A DNA stretch of 64,000 nucleotides. Source: an uncultured Collinsella sp. (GTDB lineage Bacteria > Actinomycetota > Coriobacteriia > Coriobacteriales > Coriobacteriaceae). The position numbers were made by a program, and so were the translations under genes. Location of the stretch: positions 4,036 through 68,035 of the forward strand of contig UQKV01000007.1 of assembly GCA_900541665.1 (NCBI GenBank). Direction: 5' to 3'. Below the pieces are notes generated by a model. That model did not search any database. It had not been told where the DNA came from and was given only the letters and a program-made list of their open reading frames with translations. Shown one piece after another: positions 27,123 through 36,008 of the stretch (position 1 is its first letter; every line of letters begins with the position of its first letter).

Positions 27123-27996
27123 ACTCGATTTGAGCGCCCTCGGTGTCGCACGTTAGAATATGCGTCTCACACTTGGGGAACTGCTCACGCAGCTTGACCT
27201 GCAGGAACTTTGCCACGATGGTATCGTCGGTCACAGCCATAAGGGTCGAGCCCGAACCGCTGATCCAGATGGTCTTGGCGCCGCCGTTAAGGCAGGTGTC
27301 GCGCACGGCGTTGTAGTCGGGGATGAGGCGGCGGCGATAGGGCTCCTGGATGCGGTCGTCGTTGGCGGCGGCAATCAGGTCAAGGTCGCCGGTCTCCAGA
27401 CCGCGCGTCATGCCGGCGATGCGGCCCATCTGCCACACGGCGGTGGAGAGCGGAATCTCCTGTGGCACGACCTTGCGCGCCTCGCTCGTATGTACCTCAT
27501 AGGGCGGAATCACGGTAATAAAACGCAAGCGATCGCTCACCTCGTAGCGCAGGCACTGGGGGAGCGAATCGGTCGGCGTAAAGGAGCAGACGGCGCCGCC
27601 CAGGATAGCGGGGGCGACGTTATCGGGATGGCCCTCGACCTCGGTGGCAATGCGGACGAGCTCGGCGCGGTCGACGGTGTGGCCCGTCAGCGCGGCGGCC
27701 GCCATAATGCCGGCGACGACGCAGGTGGAGCTGGAACCCAGGCCGCGAGCGACGGGCACATCGGTTTGAATGTCGATGGCAACGGGGAAAGCCGGCTCGC
27801 CCCATGCGGCCAGTGCATCGACAAAGCTCACGTAGACTAGGTTGTTCTCGTTTTGGAACTCCTCGGGGCAACCCGTGATGGTGAGCTTGTCGGCGCGCTC
27901 AAAGGTAAAGTGCGAGTAGAGGCTGACGGCCATGCCGAGGGTATCGTAGCCAATGCCCAAGTTGGCGCTTGTTGCTGGGACGGTGATCTTGATCAT
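27115..27996 (-). CDS. thrB: Homoserine kinase
   Basis: Phosphorylates homoserine in threonine synthesis. A GHMP kinase of 293 residues with ATSANLGIGYDTLGMA at the N-terminus, the ATP-binding loop PVARGLGSSSTCVVAG (~88-103), EGHPDNVAPAILGG, and the C-terminal ISGSGSTLMAV block. Its 3' end overlaps the outer arm of a long palindrome. It follows thrC on the same strand but 200 bp and a terminator separate them, so it may have its own promoter. Confidence 0.94.
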   Translation of the reverse strand: MIKITVPATSANLGIGYDTLGMAVSLYSHFTFERADKLTITGCPEEFQNENNLVYVSFVDALAAWGEPAFPVAIDIQTDVPVARGLGSSSTCVVAGIMAAAALTGHTVDRAELVRIATEVEGHPDNVAPAILGGAVCSFTPTDSLPQCLRYEVSDRLRFITVIPPYEVHTSEARKVVPQEIPLSTAVWQMGRIAGMTRGLETGDLDLIAAANDDRIQEPYRRRLIPDYNAVRDTCLNGGAKTIWISGSGSTLMAVTDDTIVAKFLQVKLREQFPKCETHILTCDTEGAQIEYL

Positions 27997-28009
27997 GTGA
28001 GTCCTCCTG

Positions 28010-28121
28010 GCGTGCCTGGCTGTTTAGTTCGCTGCTCGGGCAGTCCTGCGCAAGACGGAAAGCACATTAAGTGCTTTCCTTTGCGTGCGGAACTCGCGAC
28101 GAACTAAACAGCCAGGCACGC
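28010..28121. repeat. Long hairpin LP5 between thrC and thrB
   Basis: A perfect 22-bp outer stem (GCGTGCCTGGCTGTTTAGTT and complement, plus 2) encloses a large internal loop and an inner hairpin (GGAAAGCAC/GTGCTTTCC). The right side of the loop contains TGCGGAA, as in LP1-LP4, but the left side is longer. It may be a divergent relative. It lies immediately upstream of the thrB start. Confidence 0.7.
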
Positions 28122-28162
28122 TATGCACGTTCGTCATCATCCCGGTAGGTATCTGATAAAAG

Positions 28163-28190
28163 AAGGTGCGCCGGCTTTCGCCGGCGCCTT
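28163..28190 (-). terminator. Terminator of thrC
   Basis: On the minus strand, AAGGCGCCGGC and GCCGGCGCACCTT are joined by a GAAA tetraloop and followed by CTTTTATC. It begins about ten bases after the thrC stop codon. Confidence 0.8.
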
Positions 28191-28199
28191 ATAAGGGGT

Positions 28200-29717
28200 T
28201 TAGTTGGTAGCCATCTTTTTTGCAGCCTGCTCTACGTAGTTGGCCATGTCGGCAACGTCGCAGACGTCTTCGAAGCGGACGGGCTTGGACTCGAGTTCGG
28301 CGAGCTGTGCCGGTGCGATCGTATTGGTGGCCTGCTCGAGCACGCGCATGGCTTCAAAATCATCCTCGGGAACGTCGAGGCCCAGGGCGTCGCAGCAGGC
28401 GCGCGGGAACTTGTAAGGGCTGGCGGTCGAAAGCAGCACGCGGGCCTTGGCGTCCTCGGCGGGGGCGACCTGCTCAAAGACGTGATAGCCGCAGGCGGTG
28501 TGCGGGTCGATCACGTAGCCGTTCGCGTCCCAGCAGCTCTTGATGGCAGCGCGAACCTCGTCTTCGCTGGCCCAACCGCAGCCAAAGACGCTCTGAATTT
28601 TTGCCAGCAGGTCGGCGGGAACCTCGTAGCGACCAGTCTGTGCCAACTGCTCCATAAGGCCGGCAACGAGCTCGCAGTCGCCATCGGACAGGAAGTACAG
28701 CATGCGCTCCAGGTTAGAGCTGATGAGAATGTCCATCGACGGCGAGATGGTCGTGAAGAACGGACGGTTGCGGTCGTAGACGCCGGTGGTCAGGAAGTCA
28801 GCGAGCACGTTGTTCTTGTCGCTCGCGACGATGAGCTTGGCGACGGGCAGACCCATGCACTTGGCATAGTAGCCGGCCAGGATATCGCCAAAGTTGCCGG
28901 TCGGTACGCAGAACTCCACGGCGTCGCCGGCCTCGATGGCGCCGGCGCGCAGCAGCTGCGCATAGGCGGCAAAGTAGTAGACGACCTGCGGCACCAGGCG
29001 ACCGACGTTGATCGAGTTGGCGCTTGAAAGCACCGTGCCGGCGGACTCAAGACGCTCGGCAAGCTCCTTATCGGCAAAGATGCGCTTGACGGCGCTCTGG
29101 GCATCATCGAAGTTGCCGCGGATGCCGCAGACGGCGACGTTGTCGCCCTCTTGCGTGGACATCTGCAGGTTCTGGACGCGGCTGACTTTGCCTTCGGGAT
29201 AAAAGACGGTAATACCCGTGCCCGGAGCGTTGGCAAAACCGGCGAGCGCGGCCTTGCCGGTGTCGCCTGACGTGGCGGTGACGATCATGATGCGCTCGGC
29301 GCCGCCGTCCTTGGCGGAAGTGCGGGCCATGAGGCGGGGGAGCATCTGTAGGGCGACGTCCTTGAAGGCGCTTGTGGGGCCGCCAAAGAGCTCCATCACA
29401 TAGGTCTGAGGGGCGTCAGCACCCGGCGCTGCGTCGAGTTTGACGAGCGGCGTAACCTCTTCACTCGCGAACGTGCCGCGGTATGCCTCGTCGACACACG
29501 CCGAAATTTCTTCGGCCGTGTAATCATTCAGTAACATTCCCAACACATCTTGAGCGATTTCAAAGTACGATTTATCTGCAAGCGAGCTGATATCGACCTG
29601 CTGGGTGCCAAGCTCGTCCGAGACAAACAAACCCCCGTCGGGAGCGATGCCGGTGCGGATTGCCACCTTACTTGAGCACGATAAAGTGCGTCCTCGTGTA
29701 CTATGATAAGTTCCCAT
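28200..29717 (-). CDS. thrC: Threonine synthase
   Basis: A pyridoxal-phosphate enzyme that makes threonine from O-phosphohomoserine. Its 505 residues are of the longer fungal/E. coli-like class. N-terminal YHSTRG, PDGGLFV, the Lys-containing FGGPTSAFKDVALQMLPRLM, and TATSGDTGKAALAGF are visible. Start at 29717 chosen because GAGGAGCA precedes it; the frame is open for 15 codons upstream without a ribosome binding site. It is divergent from lysC with about 100 bp between them, so the two may share regulation of aspartate-family synthesis. Confidence 0.94.
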   Translation of the reverse strand: MGTYHSTRGRTLSCSSKVAIRTGIAPDGGLFVSDELGTQQVDISSLADKSYFEIAQDVLGMLLNDYTAEEISACVDEAYRGTFASEEVTPLVKLDAAPGADAPQTYVMELFGGPTSAFKDVALQMLPRLMARTSAKDGGAERIMIVTATSGDTGKAALAGFANAPGTGITVFYPEGKVSRVQNLQMSTQEGDNVAVCGIRGNFDDAQSAVKRIFADKELAERLESAGTVLSSANSINVGRLVPQVVYYFAAYAQLLRAGAIEAGDAVEFCVPTGNFGDILAGYYAKCMGLPVAKLIVASDKNNVLADFLTTGVYDRNRPFFTTISPSMDILISSNLERMLYFLSDGDCELVAGLMEQLAQTGRYEVPADLLAKIQSVFGCGWASEDEVRAAIKSCWDANGYVIDPHTACGYHVFEQVAPAEDAKARVLLSTASPYKFPRACCDALGLDVPEDDFEAMRVLEQATNTIAPAQLAELESKPVRFEDVCDVADMANYVEQAAKKMATN

Positions 29718-29821
29718 ATAACACTGCTCCTCGGATGCCTTGGTCCCAATCGGTGAAACCATGGTATCAGAGCGCGCAAAATAGGTTCGCAGAGGCTTTT
29801 TAGAAAGGTAACCTCCAGCCC

Positions 29822-31210
29822 ATGATTAAGATTGCCAAGTTTGGCGGCTCGTCGGTCGCCGACGCCGAACACTTTAAGAAGATCAAGGCCATCGTCGATG
29901 CCGACCCGGCTCGCCGTTTTGTGGTGGTTTCTGCCTGTGGACGCCGCTTTAAGGGCGATACCAAGGTGACCGACCTGCTCTACTTGGTTAACGCGCACGT
30001 TAAGTATCACGTGTCGTGCGAGGAACTGCTCGAGGACATTGGCCAGCGCTATTTTGATATCGCTGACGAGCTGGAGCTCACCTATCCCATCCGTGAGGAG
30101 TTCGCGGCCTTTGCCGAGCGCGCCCGCTCGGGCGGCTACTCCACCGAGGAGCTCGTGAGCCGCGGCGAGTACTTCACCGCTCGCCTGATGGCCGAGTACC
30201 TGGGTCTGCCGTTCCTGGACGCCGCGACGGTTGTGGCGTTCCATCACGACGGTACGCTCAGCATGAACCGCACCTCCGAGCTGGTGCAGGAGTACGGCCA
30301 GCAGGGCGGCTTTGTTATGCCCGGTTTCTACGGCGCGACGCGTGAGGGCCAGATCAAGCTGCTCGACCGTGGTGGCGGCGATATTTCCGGCTCAATCCTG
30401 GCCAAGTGCCTGGGCGCCGACCTGTACGAGAACTGGACCGACGTTTCGGGCTTCTATTCTGCCGATCCTCGCATTGTTCCCGAGGCTCAGCCCATTGCGC
30501 GCGTTACCTACGAGGAGCTGCGCGAGCTTTCGTACATGGGTGCGAGCGTTCTGCACGAGGAGGCCGTGTTCCCTGTGCGTGAGGCGGGTATTCCGCTGGT
30601 CATCAAGAACACCAATGCGCCGCAGGACCCCGGCACCATCATTAGCGAGACGGCTGATGAGGGCGAGGCGGAGCCCATCATTACCGGCGTGACCGGCAAG
30701 CGCGGCTTTGTCGCCATCAACGTCGCCCGCGACCGCACCAAGCCCCGTGTTGGCTTTATGCGCCGTGCGCTTTCGGTGTTCGAACGCTATGACGTCTCCG
30801 TCGAGCACATGCCCACCGGTGTCGACCGCTTTGGCGCCGTGGTGCAGGAGCAGGATGTGCACGACTCGCTGTACTCGCTCGTGGGCGACATTCAGCAGGA
30901 GGTCGAGCCGCTCGAGATCGAGGTTGTCGAGGGCCTGGCGCTTATCGCGACCGTCGGCCGTAACCTGCGCGGGCGCGCAGGTATCTCGGGTCACCTGTTT
31001 GGCATGCTTGGCCAGGCCGGCGTGAGCGTGCGTATGATTTCGCAGAGCTGTGACGAGATCAATATCATTATCGGTGTCGAGGAGAAGGACTTCGACTTGG
31101 CGATTCGGACCATTTACCGTGCCTTCTCCGATGAGAACGGCATTGTGAAGGTCTCCGATTTGGAGGCTCCCACGCCGGTCGATCCCGCCCTGGCCGCGCT
31201 CCACAAGTAG
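29822..31210 (+). CDS. lysC: Aspartate kinase
   Basis: First step of lysine, threonine and methionine synthesis. A 462-residue monofunctional aspartokinase with KFGGSSVAD at the N-terminus, VVSACGRRFKGDTKVTDLL, TRGE-like SRGEYFTARLMAEYL, LDRGGGDISGSIL, and two ACT domains at the C-terminal end (around residues 300-450) that usually bind the feedback inhibitor. Which amino acid binds cannot be deduced. Ribosome binding site AGAAAGGTAACC. The asd gene follows after about 175 bp with hairpins between. Confidence 0.94.
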   Translation: MIKIAKFGGSSVADAEHFKKIKAIVDADPARRFVVVSACGRRFKGDTKVTDLLYLVNAHVKYHVSCEELLEDIGQRYFDIADELELTYPIREEFAAFAERARSGGYSTEELVSRGEYFTARLMAEYLGLPFLDAATVVAFHHDGTLSMNRTSELVQEYGQQGGFVMPGFYGATREGQIKLLDRGGGDISGSILAKCLGADLYENWTDVSGFYSADPRIVPEAQPIARVTYEELRELSYMGASVLHEEAVFPVREAGIPLVIKNTNAPQDPGTIISETADEGEAEPIITGVTGKRGFVAINVARDRTKPRVGFMRRALSVFERYDVSVEHMPTGVDRFGAVVQEQDVHDSLYSLVGDIQQEVEPLEIEVVEGLALIATVGRNLRGRAGISGHLFGMLGQAGVSVRMISQSCDEINIIIGVEEKDFDLAIRTIYRAFSDENGIVKVSDLEAPTPVDPALAALHK

Positions 31211-31221
31211 CTGCTATCCCA

Positions 31222-31253
31222 GTAGATTTTTGGGACTTGCCTCAAAAATCTAC
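31222..31253. repeat. GTAG-ended hairpin, copy 2
   Basis: GTAGATTTTTGGGACTTGCC continues to TCAAAAATCTAC. It matches the complement of 12011-12041 in arms and core. It begins shortly after the lysC stop codon. Confidence 0.7.
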
Positions 31254-31283
31254 GGCGGGGCGTTTCGTTTCGGTTTCGTTTCG

Positions 31284-31310
31284 ACGGGGCGGGTTTCGTG
31301 TCCGCCCCGT
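31284..31310 (+). terminator. Hairpin after lysC
   Basis: ACGGGGCGG and CCGCCCCGT flank a short loop and are followed by TCTTGT. A run of GTTTCG repeats lies directly before it. Confidence 0.6.
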
Positions 31311-31384
31311 TCTTGTATACACTGGCAACAATAATCGGCCTGCTTGGCGTGCGGGCAAAAGCCACAACCTTTAAAGGGGGAAGC

Positions 31385-32410
31385 ATGAAACAGTACACGG
31401 TTGCTATTTTGGGCGCGACGGGAGCCGTGGGCACCCAGATGCTCGAGTGCCTTAACGAGCAGGAGTTCCCGGTTGGCAAGCTCAAGCTGCTGGCGAGCGC
31501 GCGTTCTGCGGGCAAGACCGTCGAGTTCCGCGGCGAGCAGATCGTGATTGAAGAGGCTTGTCCCGAGGCCTTTGCGGGCTGTGACATTGTGCTTGGAGCC
31601 GCCGGCGACGACATCGCGAAGGAGCTGCTGCCCGAGGCCGTCAAGCGCGGCGCCGTCGTGGTCGACAACAGCCATGCCTTCCGCATGGATCCCGAGGTGC
31701 CGCTGGTTGTGCCCGAGATCAATGCCGACGACATCAAGTGGCACCACGGTCTGATCGCCAACCCCAATTGCGCGACCATCATCGGCCTGGTTCCCACGTG
31801 GCCGCTGCATCAGCTCGCTGGCGTGAAGCGCATGATCGTCTCGACGTACCAGGCGGCTTCGGGCGCTGGCGCTCCCGGTATGGCCGAGCTCGAGGCTCAG
31901 CTGGCCGCCCTGGGCCGTGGTGAGGAGATTCCCGAGCCGCGCGCGTTTGCCGCCCAGCTGGCGAGCAACCTGATTCCGCAGATTGGCGGCGTCAAGGAAG
32001 AGGGCTTTACCTCCGAGGAGATGAAGTTGCAAAACGAGGGCCGCAAGATCATGCATCTGCCCGAGCTGCGCGTGAACTGCACCTGTGTGCGCGTGCCCGT
32101 GCTGCGCTCGCACTCCGAGAGCATTACGCTCGAGTTCGAGCGTGATATCACGGTCGAGGAGGCTCGTGCTGCGCTGGCTTCTGCCCCGGGTGTCAAGCTG
32201 GTTGACGATATGGCTGCCGAGGATGCGCACGACCGCTTCCCCATGCCGATGGACACCTCCGACCAGGACCTGATTTGGGTCGGTCGCGTGCGCCGCGACA
32301 TCTCGAACCCGGAGGCCGCGCGTGGCATTACCTTCTGGTGCTGCGGTGACCAAATCCGTAAGGGCGCGGCAACCAACGCCGTCCAGATCGCTAAGCTGCT
32401 CTGCGAGTAG
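31385..32410 (+). CDS. asd: Aspartate-semialdehyde dehydrogenase
   Basis: Reduces aspartyl phosphate, the product of the neighbouring aspartokinase. A 341-residue protein with VAILGATGAVGTQML for NADP binding, the catalytic cysteine in NPNCATI (~residue 130), STYQAASGAG, and RVPVLRSHSESI containing the conserved Arg/His region. The ATG at 31385 follows AAAGGGGGAAGC. The sequence upstream is open in frame but unlike family members. Confidence 0.94.
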   Translation: MKQYTVAILGATGAVGTQMLECLNEQEFPVGKLKLLASARSAGKTVEFRGEQIVIEEACPEAFAGCDIVLGAAGDDIAKELLPEAVKRGAVVVDNSHAFRMDPEVPLVVPEINADDIKWHHGLIANPNCATIIGLVPTWPLHQLAGVKRMIVSTYQAASGAGAPGMAELEAQLAALGRGEEIPEPRAFAAQLASNLIPQIGGVKEEGFTSEEMKLQNEGRKIMHLPELRVNCTCVRVPVLRSHSESITLEFERDITVEEARAALASAPGVKLVDDMAAEDAHDRFPMPMDTSDQDLIWVGRVRRDISNPEAARGITFWCCGDQIRKGAATNAVQIAKLLCE

Positions 32411-32424
32411 CGGTTGACCTGTCC

Positions 32425-32554
32425 GGCGGGGGCTGGGCTTAGTTTTCAAAACGTCCTCGACCATGTGTGGCGCCTTGTTCTGCTCCTTCGGAGCTGCGGA
32501 CAAGGCGCCACACTGGTCTGCGGAGTGTTTTGAAAACTAAGCCCAGCCCCCGCC
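32425..32554. repeat. Long palindrome with conserved internal loop, copy LP3
   Basis: Arms GGCGGGGGCTGGGCTTAGTT and complement are followed by AAAACGTCCTCG facing CTGCGGAGTGTTTT. Then GACC pairs with GGTC, ATG bulges, and TGTGGCGCCTTGT pairs with ACAAGGCGCCACA. Same orientation as LP1. Located 15 bases after asd. Confidence 0.85.
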
Positions 32555-32664
32555 TGCGGTGACGCTGCTGCGAGCGGTCTGCGATGGGGCCGTTGTTGGT
32601 TGGGGCCGCTGGGCTGATGTGGGGGTGCGTGGCTGTTGCGGGCCCTGGTCCCGGCGGCGGCCTC

Positions 32665-32815
32665 GGCGCTTTGCGCCTGCCGCCTTTTGGGACTGTGGGG
32701 CGCGGCCGGCAGCTGCGGCGCGTTGCGCCTGCTGCCTGCGGGGACTTTGGGGTCGTGCGGCAGCTGCGGCGTTGCACGCCTGCTGCCTTGGGTGACTTTG
32801 GGGTCGATTGGGGTT
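32665..32815 (+). repeat. Three imperfect tandem repeats of about 51 bp
   Basis: Units start at 32665, 32717 and 32768, each beginning GGCG(C/T)... with GCGCCTGCTGCC and ACTTTGGGG at the same offsets. The tract is G/C- and T-rich on one strand and has no convincing coding signal. It lies just upstream of the ogt ribosome binding site. Confidence 0.6.
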
Positions 32816-32865
32816 GTCTGCACAATTCGCGGTATTATGGTGCGGAGTTTTGAAAGGAGCCGCTG

Positions 32866-33444
32866 GTGGTCACGACGACGTTTGCTTCGCCTTTGGGCGA
32901 GATTTTGCTTGCCGCTGATGGCCGCGGTTTGACAGGGCTTTGGTTTGAGGGACAGGAGCACTTTGGCTCCACGCTGCTCAAAGAGGATGCGGAGTATGTC
33001 GTAGGTGCCGATGCGGTTTCTGGTACCGGTGGGATGTCTTCGGTGAGTCCGGCAAATGGCGCGGCTTCTTCGGTGCTTGAGCGTTCTTGGGCTTGGCTGA
33101 ATGCTTATTTTGCGGGGCAGGAGCCTCGGTTTACGCCGCCGTTGCATATGATTGGTACGGCGTTTCAGCGTGAAGTTTGGTACGAGCTGCTTTCCATTCC
33201 GCGCGGCGAGGTTGCTACGTATGGTGAGATCGCCCAGCGTGTTGCGGCTCGACATCGTGTACCGGGAAATGAAACGCCCGTTGTGTCTCCCCGTGCCGTG
33301 GGGGCCGCGGTCGCGCGTAATCCCATTTCGATTATCGTGCCGTGCCATCGCGTAGTTGCCGCCGATGGTTCGCTCAACGGATATGCTGGCGGCCTCGACC
33401 GCAAGGAGTGGCTGCTGCGGCTTGAGGGCGCGTACGAGGAATAG
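32866..33444 (+). CDS. ogt: Methylated-DNA-protein cysteine methyltransferase
   Basis: Repairs O6-methylguanine by transferring the alkyl group to its own cysteine. The 192-residue protein has FQREVWYELLSIPRGEVATYGEIA, the arginine-finger region, and the active site IIVPCHRVVAADGSLNGYAGGL. An unusual insertion of about 20 residues (RVAARHRVPGNETPVVSPRAVGAAVARNP) lies before the active site. GTG start with AAAGGAG upstream. Single gene. Confidence 0.92.
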   Translation: MVTTTFASPLGEILLAADGRGLTGLWFEGQEHFGSTLLKEDAEYVVGADAVSGTGGMSSVSPANGAASSVLERSWAWLNAYFAGQEPRFTPPLHMIGTAFQREVWYELLSIPRGEVATYGEIAQRVAARHRVPGNETPVVSPRAVGAAVARNPISIIVPCHRVVAADGSLNGYAGGLDRKEWLLRLEGAYEE

Positions 33445-33672
33445 CGCCCGAGCTCTTTGCATGATAAAGGTGTCGCGAAAGGGTGAGTTGCTGTTCTATT
33501 GCCTCCGGCGTGCGGACAAGCGTTTGGCATCTGCGCCTTAAGTTTGGCTAAGCCATATCCTGCGTATTTGAAAACGCGCAGGTTGAGCAGCTAAGGCTGC
33601 GCTAAGGCGGTTGACGGTGCGCTATCATCGGCAGTATCGAAACCTGTATAGCCGTGCGCCAAAGGAACAACT

Positions 33673-34362
33673 ATGAAGCTGATGCTTGCCGAGGACGAAC
33701 CTGGCCTCTCCCGCGCCCTCACCGCGATTCTTCAACATAGCGACTACGAGGTCGACACCGCCCTCGACGGTCTGACGGCGCTCGAGTATCTGCTCGCCAA
33801 CGACTATGACGCCGCGATCCTAGACATCATGATGCCCGGCATGGACGGTATCGAGGTTCTCAAGCGTACGCGCGCCGCCGGTAAGCGACTGCCCATCATC
33901 ATGCTTACGGCCAAAAGCGAGGTGTCCGATAAAGTCGAGGGCCTGGACGCCGGCGCCAACGACTATCTGACCAAGCCATTTGCCGCCAAGGAGCTGCTCG
34001 CACGCATTCGCGCCATGACGCGCGCTGCCACGGCGATTGACGCTACGACGCTCAGCGTGGGCAACGTGCGCCTTGACACGGCGGCGTGCACGCTCGTTGG
34101 CCCCGAGGGCGAGGAGCACCTGGCCAATCGTGAGTTTCAGCTTATGGAGCTCTTTATGCGCAACGCCGGCACGCGCATGCCCACCGAACGTCTGATGCTC
34201 GAAGTTTGGGGTGAGGACGCACCCGAGGGCGCCAACGTGGTGTGGGTCTATATCTCGTACCTGCGCAAAAAGCTGACGGCGCTTGGTGCCAACGTGGCCA
34301 TCCGAGCGTCGCGTAATCAGGGATATTCGCTTGAGGTTGTCGAGGAAAGCGAGCAGGCGTGA
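33673..34362 (+). CDS. Two-component response regulator, OmpR family
   Basis: A 229-residue regulator. The receiver domain has the phosphorylation site Asp51 (AAILDIMMPG), the acidic pocket AEDE, and Lys in LTKPF. The C-terminal winged helix (from ~125) ends in VWVYISYLRKKL and IRASRNQGYSLEVVE. Stop and start codons overlap with the sensor kinase gene, so the two are one system. Targets may include the MacB/FtsX-type transporter about 1 kb downstream; this is positional inference only. Confidence 0.93.
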   Translation: MKLMLAEDEPGLSRALTAILQHSDYEVDTALDGLTALEYLLANDYDAAILDIMMPGMDGIEVLKRTRAAGKRLPIIMLTAKSEVSDKVEGLDAGANDYLTKPFAAKELLARIRAMTRAATAIDATTLSVGNVRLDTAACTLVGPEGEEHLANREFQLMELFMRNAGTRMPTERLMLEVWGEDAPEGANVVWVYISYLRKKLTALGANVAIRASRNQGYSLEVVEESEQA

Positions 34363-35720
34363 GCGTACGCACGTGGTGCAAGCGCATGATGGAGCGGTTT
34401 CACGCCGCCTCGAGTAGTACGGGGCGGGCAAATTCTGTTGACGCATTGGGCCGCCGCCTGCGTCGAAAGTTTATCCTCGTTGCCATGGGCGCCGTAACTG
34501 TGGTGCTCACGCTCATTATTGCCGGCATCAACGTCGTCAACTACTCGCATGTCTGTAAAATGGCCGATGCTCGCCTGGACTATATTCTGGCGGGCAAGGA
34601 CGGTATCGATTGGAGGGACGAGCCTAAAGACGATCCCGCTAATGGCAAGGATGCCGGCGATGGCCAAGCGGGCGTTCGCATCGGGCACTTCGAAGGCATG
34701 ACGGCGGAGTCTCCCTTCGACACGCGCTACTTTACGGTGACGATTGACGCCGGACAGGTTGTCGATGTCAATACGGCCCGCATTGCCGCGGTGGGTGCCA
34801 AGCGCGCTGCCAGTATTGCCGCAAAGTTGCATTCCAAGGGTTGGGTCTCGGGTTTTTCTGGCAATTATCGCTATACGACTGACGTTCAAGACGATGAGAC
34901 CACCTATGTGTTCGTGGACTGCTCGCGCGAGCTTGCAAGCTTTCATTCGTTTTTGAGCGCGAGCGTGGCAATCAGCTGCATTGGCTGGCTGGCGGTGTTG
35001 GCAATTGTAGCAGGTGCCTCGGGCGCGGTGATTCGACCGATGGTCGAGAGCTACAGCAAGCAAAAGCGCTTCATTACCGACGCGAGTCACGAGATCAAGA
35101 CCCCGCTAGCTGTGATCGACGCCGCTAACGAGGTGCAGGAAATCGAGAGCGGCGAGAGCGAGTGGACGCAGAGCATTCACGAACAGGTTGCACGGTTGAC
35201 GGCGCTCACGGAGCGTCTGGTGTTTTTGGCTCGCATGGACGAGGGCTCGGCGGGCTTTACCATGACATCGATCGATCTTTCGGAGGCGGTGGACAAGGCG
35301 GCGGCGCCGTTTGAATCGGTGGCGGTTTCGCGCGGCAAGCGTCTGTCGACGTCGATCGCGAGCGGTGTGCGGGCTCATGCCGATGCCGCGGCAGTGGCGC
35401 AGGTTGTTGAGCTGCTGCTGGATAACGCCACGCGCTATGCGAGCGAGGGCAGCGTGATTGAGCTAAGCCTGCGTGCAGCCTCGCGCGGTCAGGGTAAGGG
35501 GGCCGCCGAACTTGTCGTATCGAACGCCGTGGATGAGCTGCCCGAAGGCGACCTGGACCGATTGTTCGACCGCTTCTATCGTGCGGACGTGTCTCGCAGC
35601 TCCAAGACGGGCGGCTCGGGCGTGGGCCTATCCGTGGTGCGTGCCATCGCCGAAGCCCATGGCGGGAGTGCTTCTGTCTGCGGCCACGGCAACCAGATCA
35701 CCTTCACCGTCCGCTTCTAA
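34359..35720 (+). CDS. Sensor histidine kinase
   Basis: A 453-residue membrane kinase. Two membrane spans (about 35-57 and 205-230) bracket an external sensor domain of about 145 residues. The phosphorylation His is at residue 244 (DASHEIKTPL). The ATP domain shows LLDNATRYAS and GGSGVGLSVVRAIAEAHGG. GTG start overlapping the regulator's stop. The stop codon TAA is directly joined to copy R2 of the GGGACAGG repeat. Confidence 0.92.
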   Translation: MSVRTWCKRMMERFHAASSSTGRANSVDALGRRLRRKFILVAMGAVTVVLTLIIAGINVVNYSHVCKMADARLDYILAGKDGIDWRDEPKDDPANGKDAGDGQAGVRIGHFEGMTAESPFDTRYFTVTIDAGQVVDVNTARIAAVGAKRAASIAAKLHSKGWVSGFSGNYRYTTDVQDDETTYVFVDCSRELASFHSFLSASVAISCIGWLAVLAIVAGASGAVIRPMVESYSKQKRFITDASHEIKTPLAVIDAANEVQEIESGESEWTQSIHEQVARLTALTERLVFLARMDEGSAGFTMTSIDLSEAVDKAAAPFESVAVSRGKRLSTSIASGVRAHADAAAVAQVVELLLDNATRYASEGSVIELSLRAASRGQGKGAAELVVSNAVDELPEGDLDRLFDRFYRADVSRSSKTGGSGVGLSVVRAIAEAHGGSASVCGHGNQITFTVRF

Positions 35721-35775
35721 AACCTGCCAAAAAGGGACAAGTTTATTTTGGCAGGCTCTATCTGGGGAAACGCCG
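35719..35775 (+). repeat. GGGACAGG-core hairpin repeat, copy R2
   Basis: AAAACCTGCCAAAAAGGGAC continues through AAGTTTATTTTGGCAGG and TCTATCTGGGGAAACGCCGG. It begins inside the stop codon of the kinase gene, just as copy R4 begins inside the stop codon of the aminopeptidase gene. Confidence 0.85.
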
Positions 35776-35798
35776 GCGGAAGAGAGCGTGGGCAGAGG

Positions 35799-35896
35799 GT
35801 GCGTCCCAGCGTGACGCTGCGGAGTGGGACGCACTTTCCTCTTGGGGCGCCTAGCGAAAACTGCATCCCAGTTTGAGGCTTCAGAACGGGACGCAG
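35799..35896 (+). repeat. Two tandem 36-bp hairpins
   Basis: GTGCGTCCCAG...GGGACGCAC (35799-35834) and CTGCATCCCAG...GGGACGCAG (35861-35896) share loop bases TGAnGCT and the trailing TTTCCYCTWGGGG. The period is 62 bp. They sit between the kinase gene and the convergent GyrI-like gene. The remaining bases to 36008 show nothing further. Confidence 0.75.
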
Positions 35897-36008
35897 TTTC
35901 CCCTAGGGGATATAAGGTGCGGCGGGCCGCGTCAAGATAATTGCTTGACAGCCTAGGAGGCGGCTGATTGCCTGGACTAAAACCTGATGCGTGGGACGGC
36001 GCCCCACG

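Noticed and set aside
32560..32865. Protein-coding gene in the tandem-repeat tract before ogt
   Set aside because: Open frames here exist only because of GC bias and the 51-bp periodicity; none has a ribosome binding site or sensible composition.
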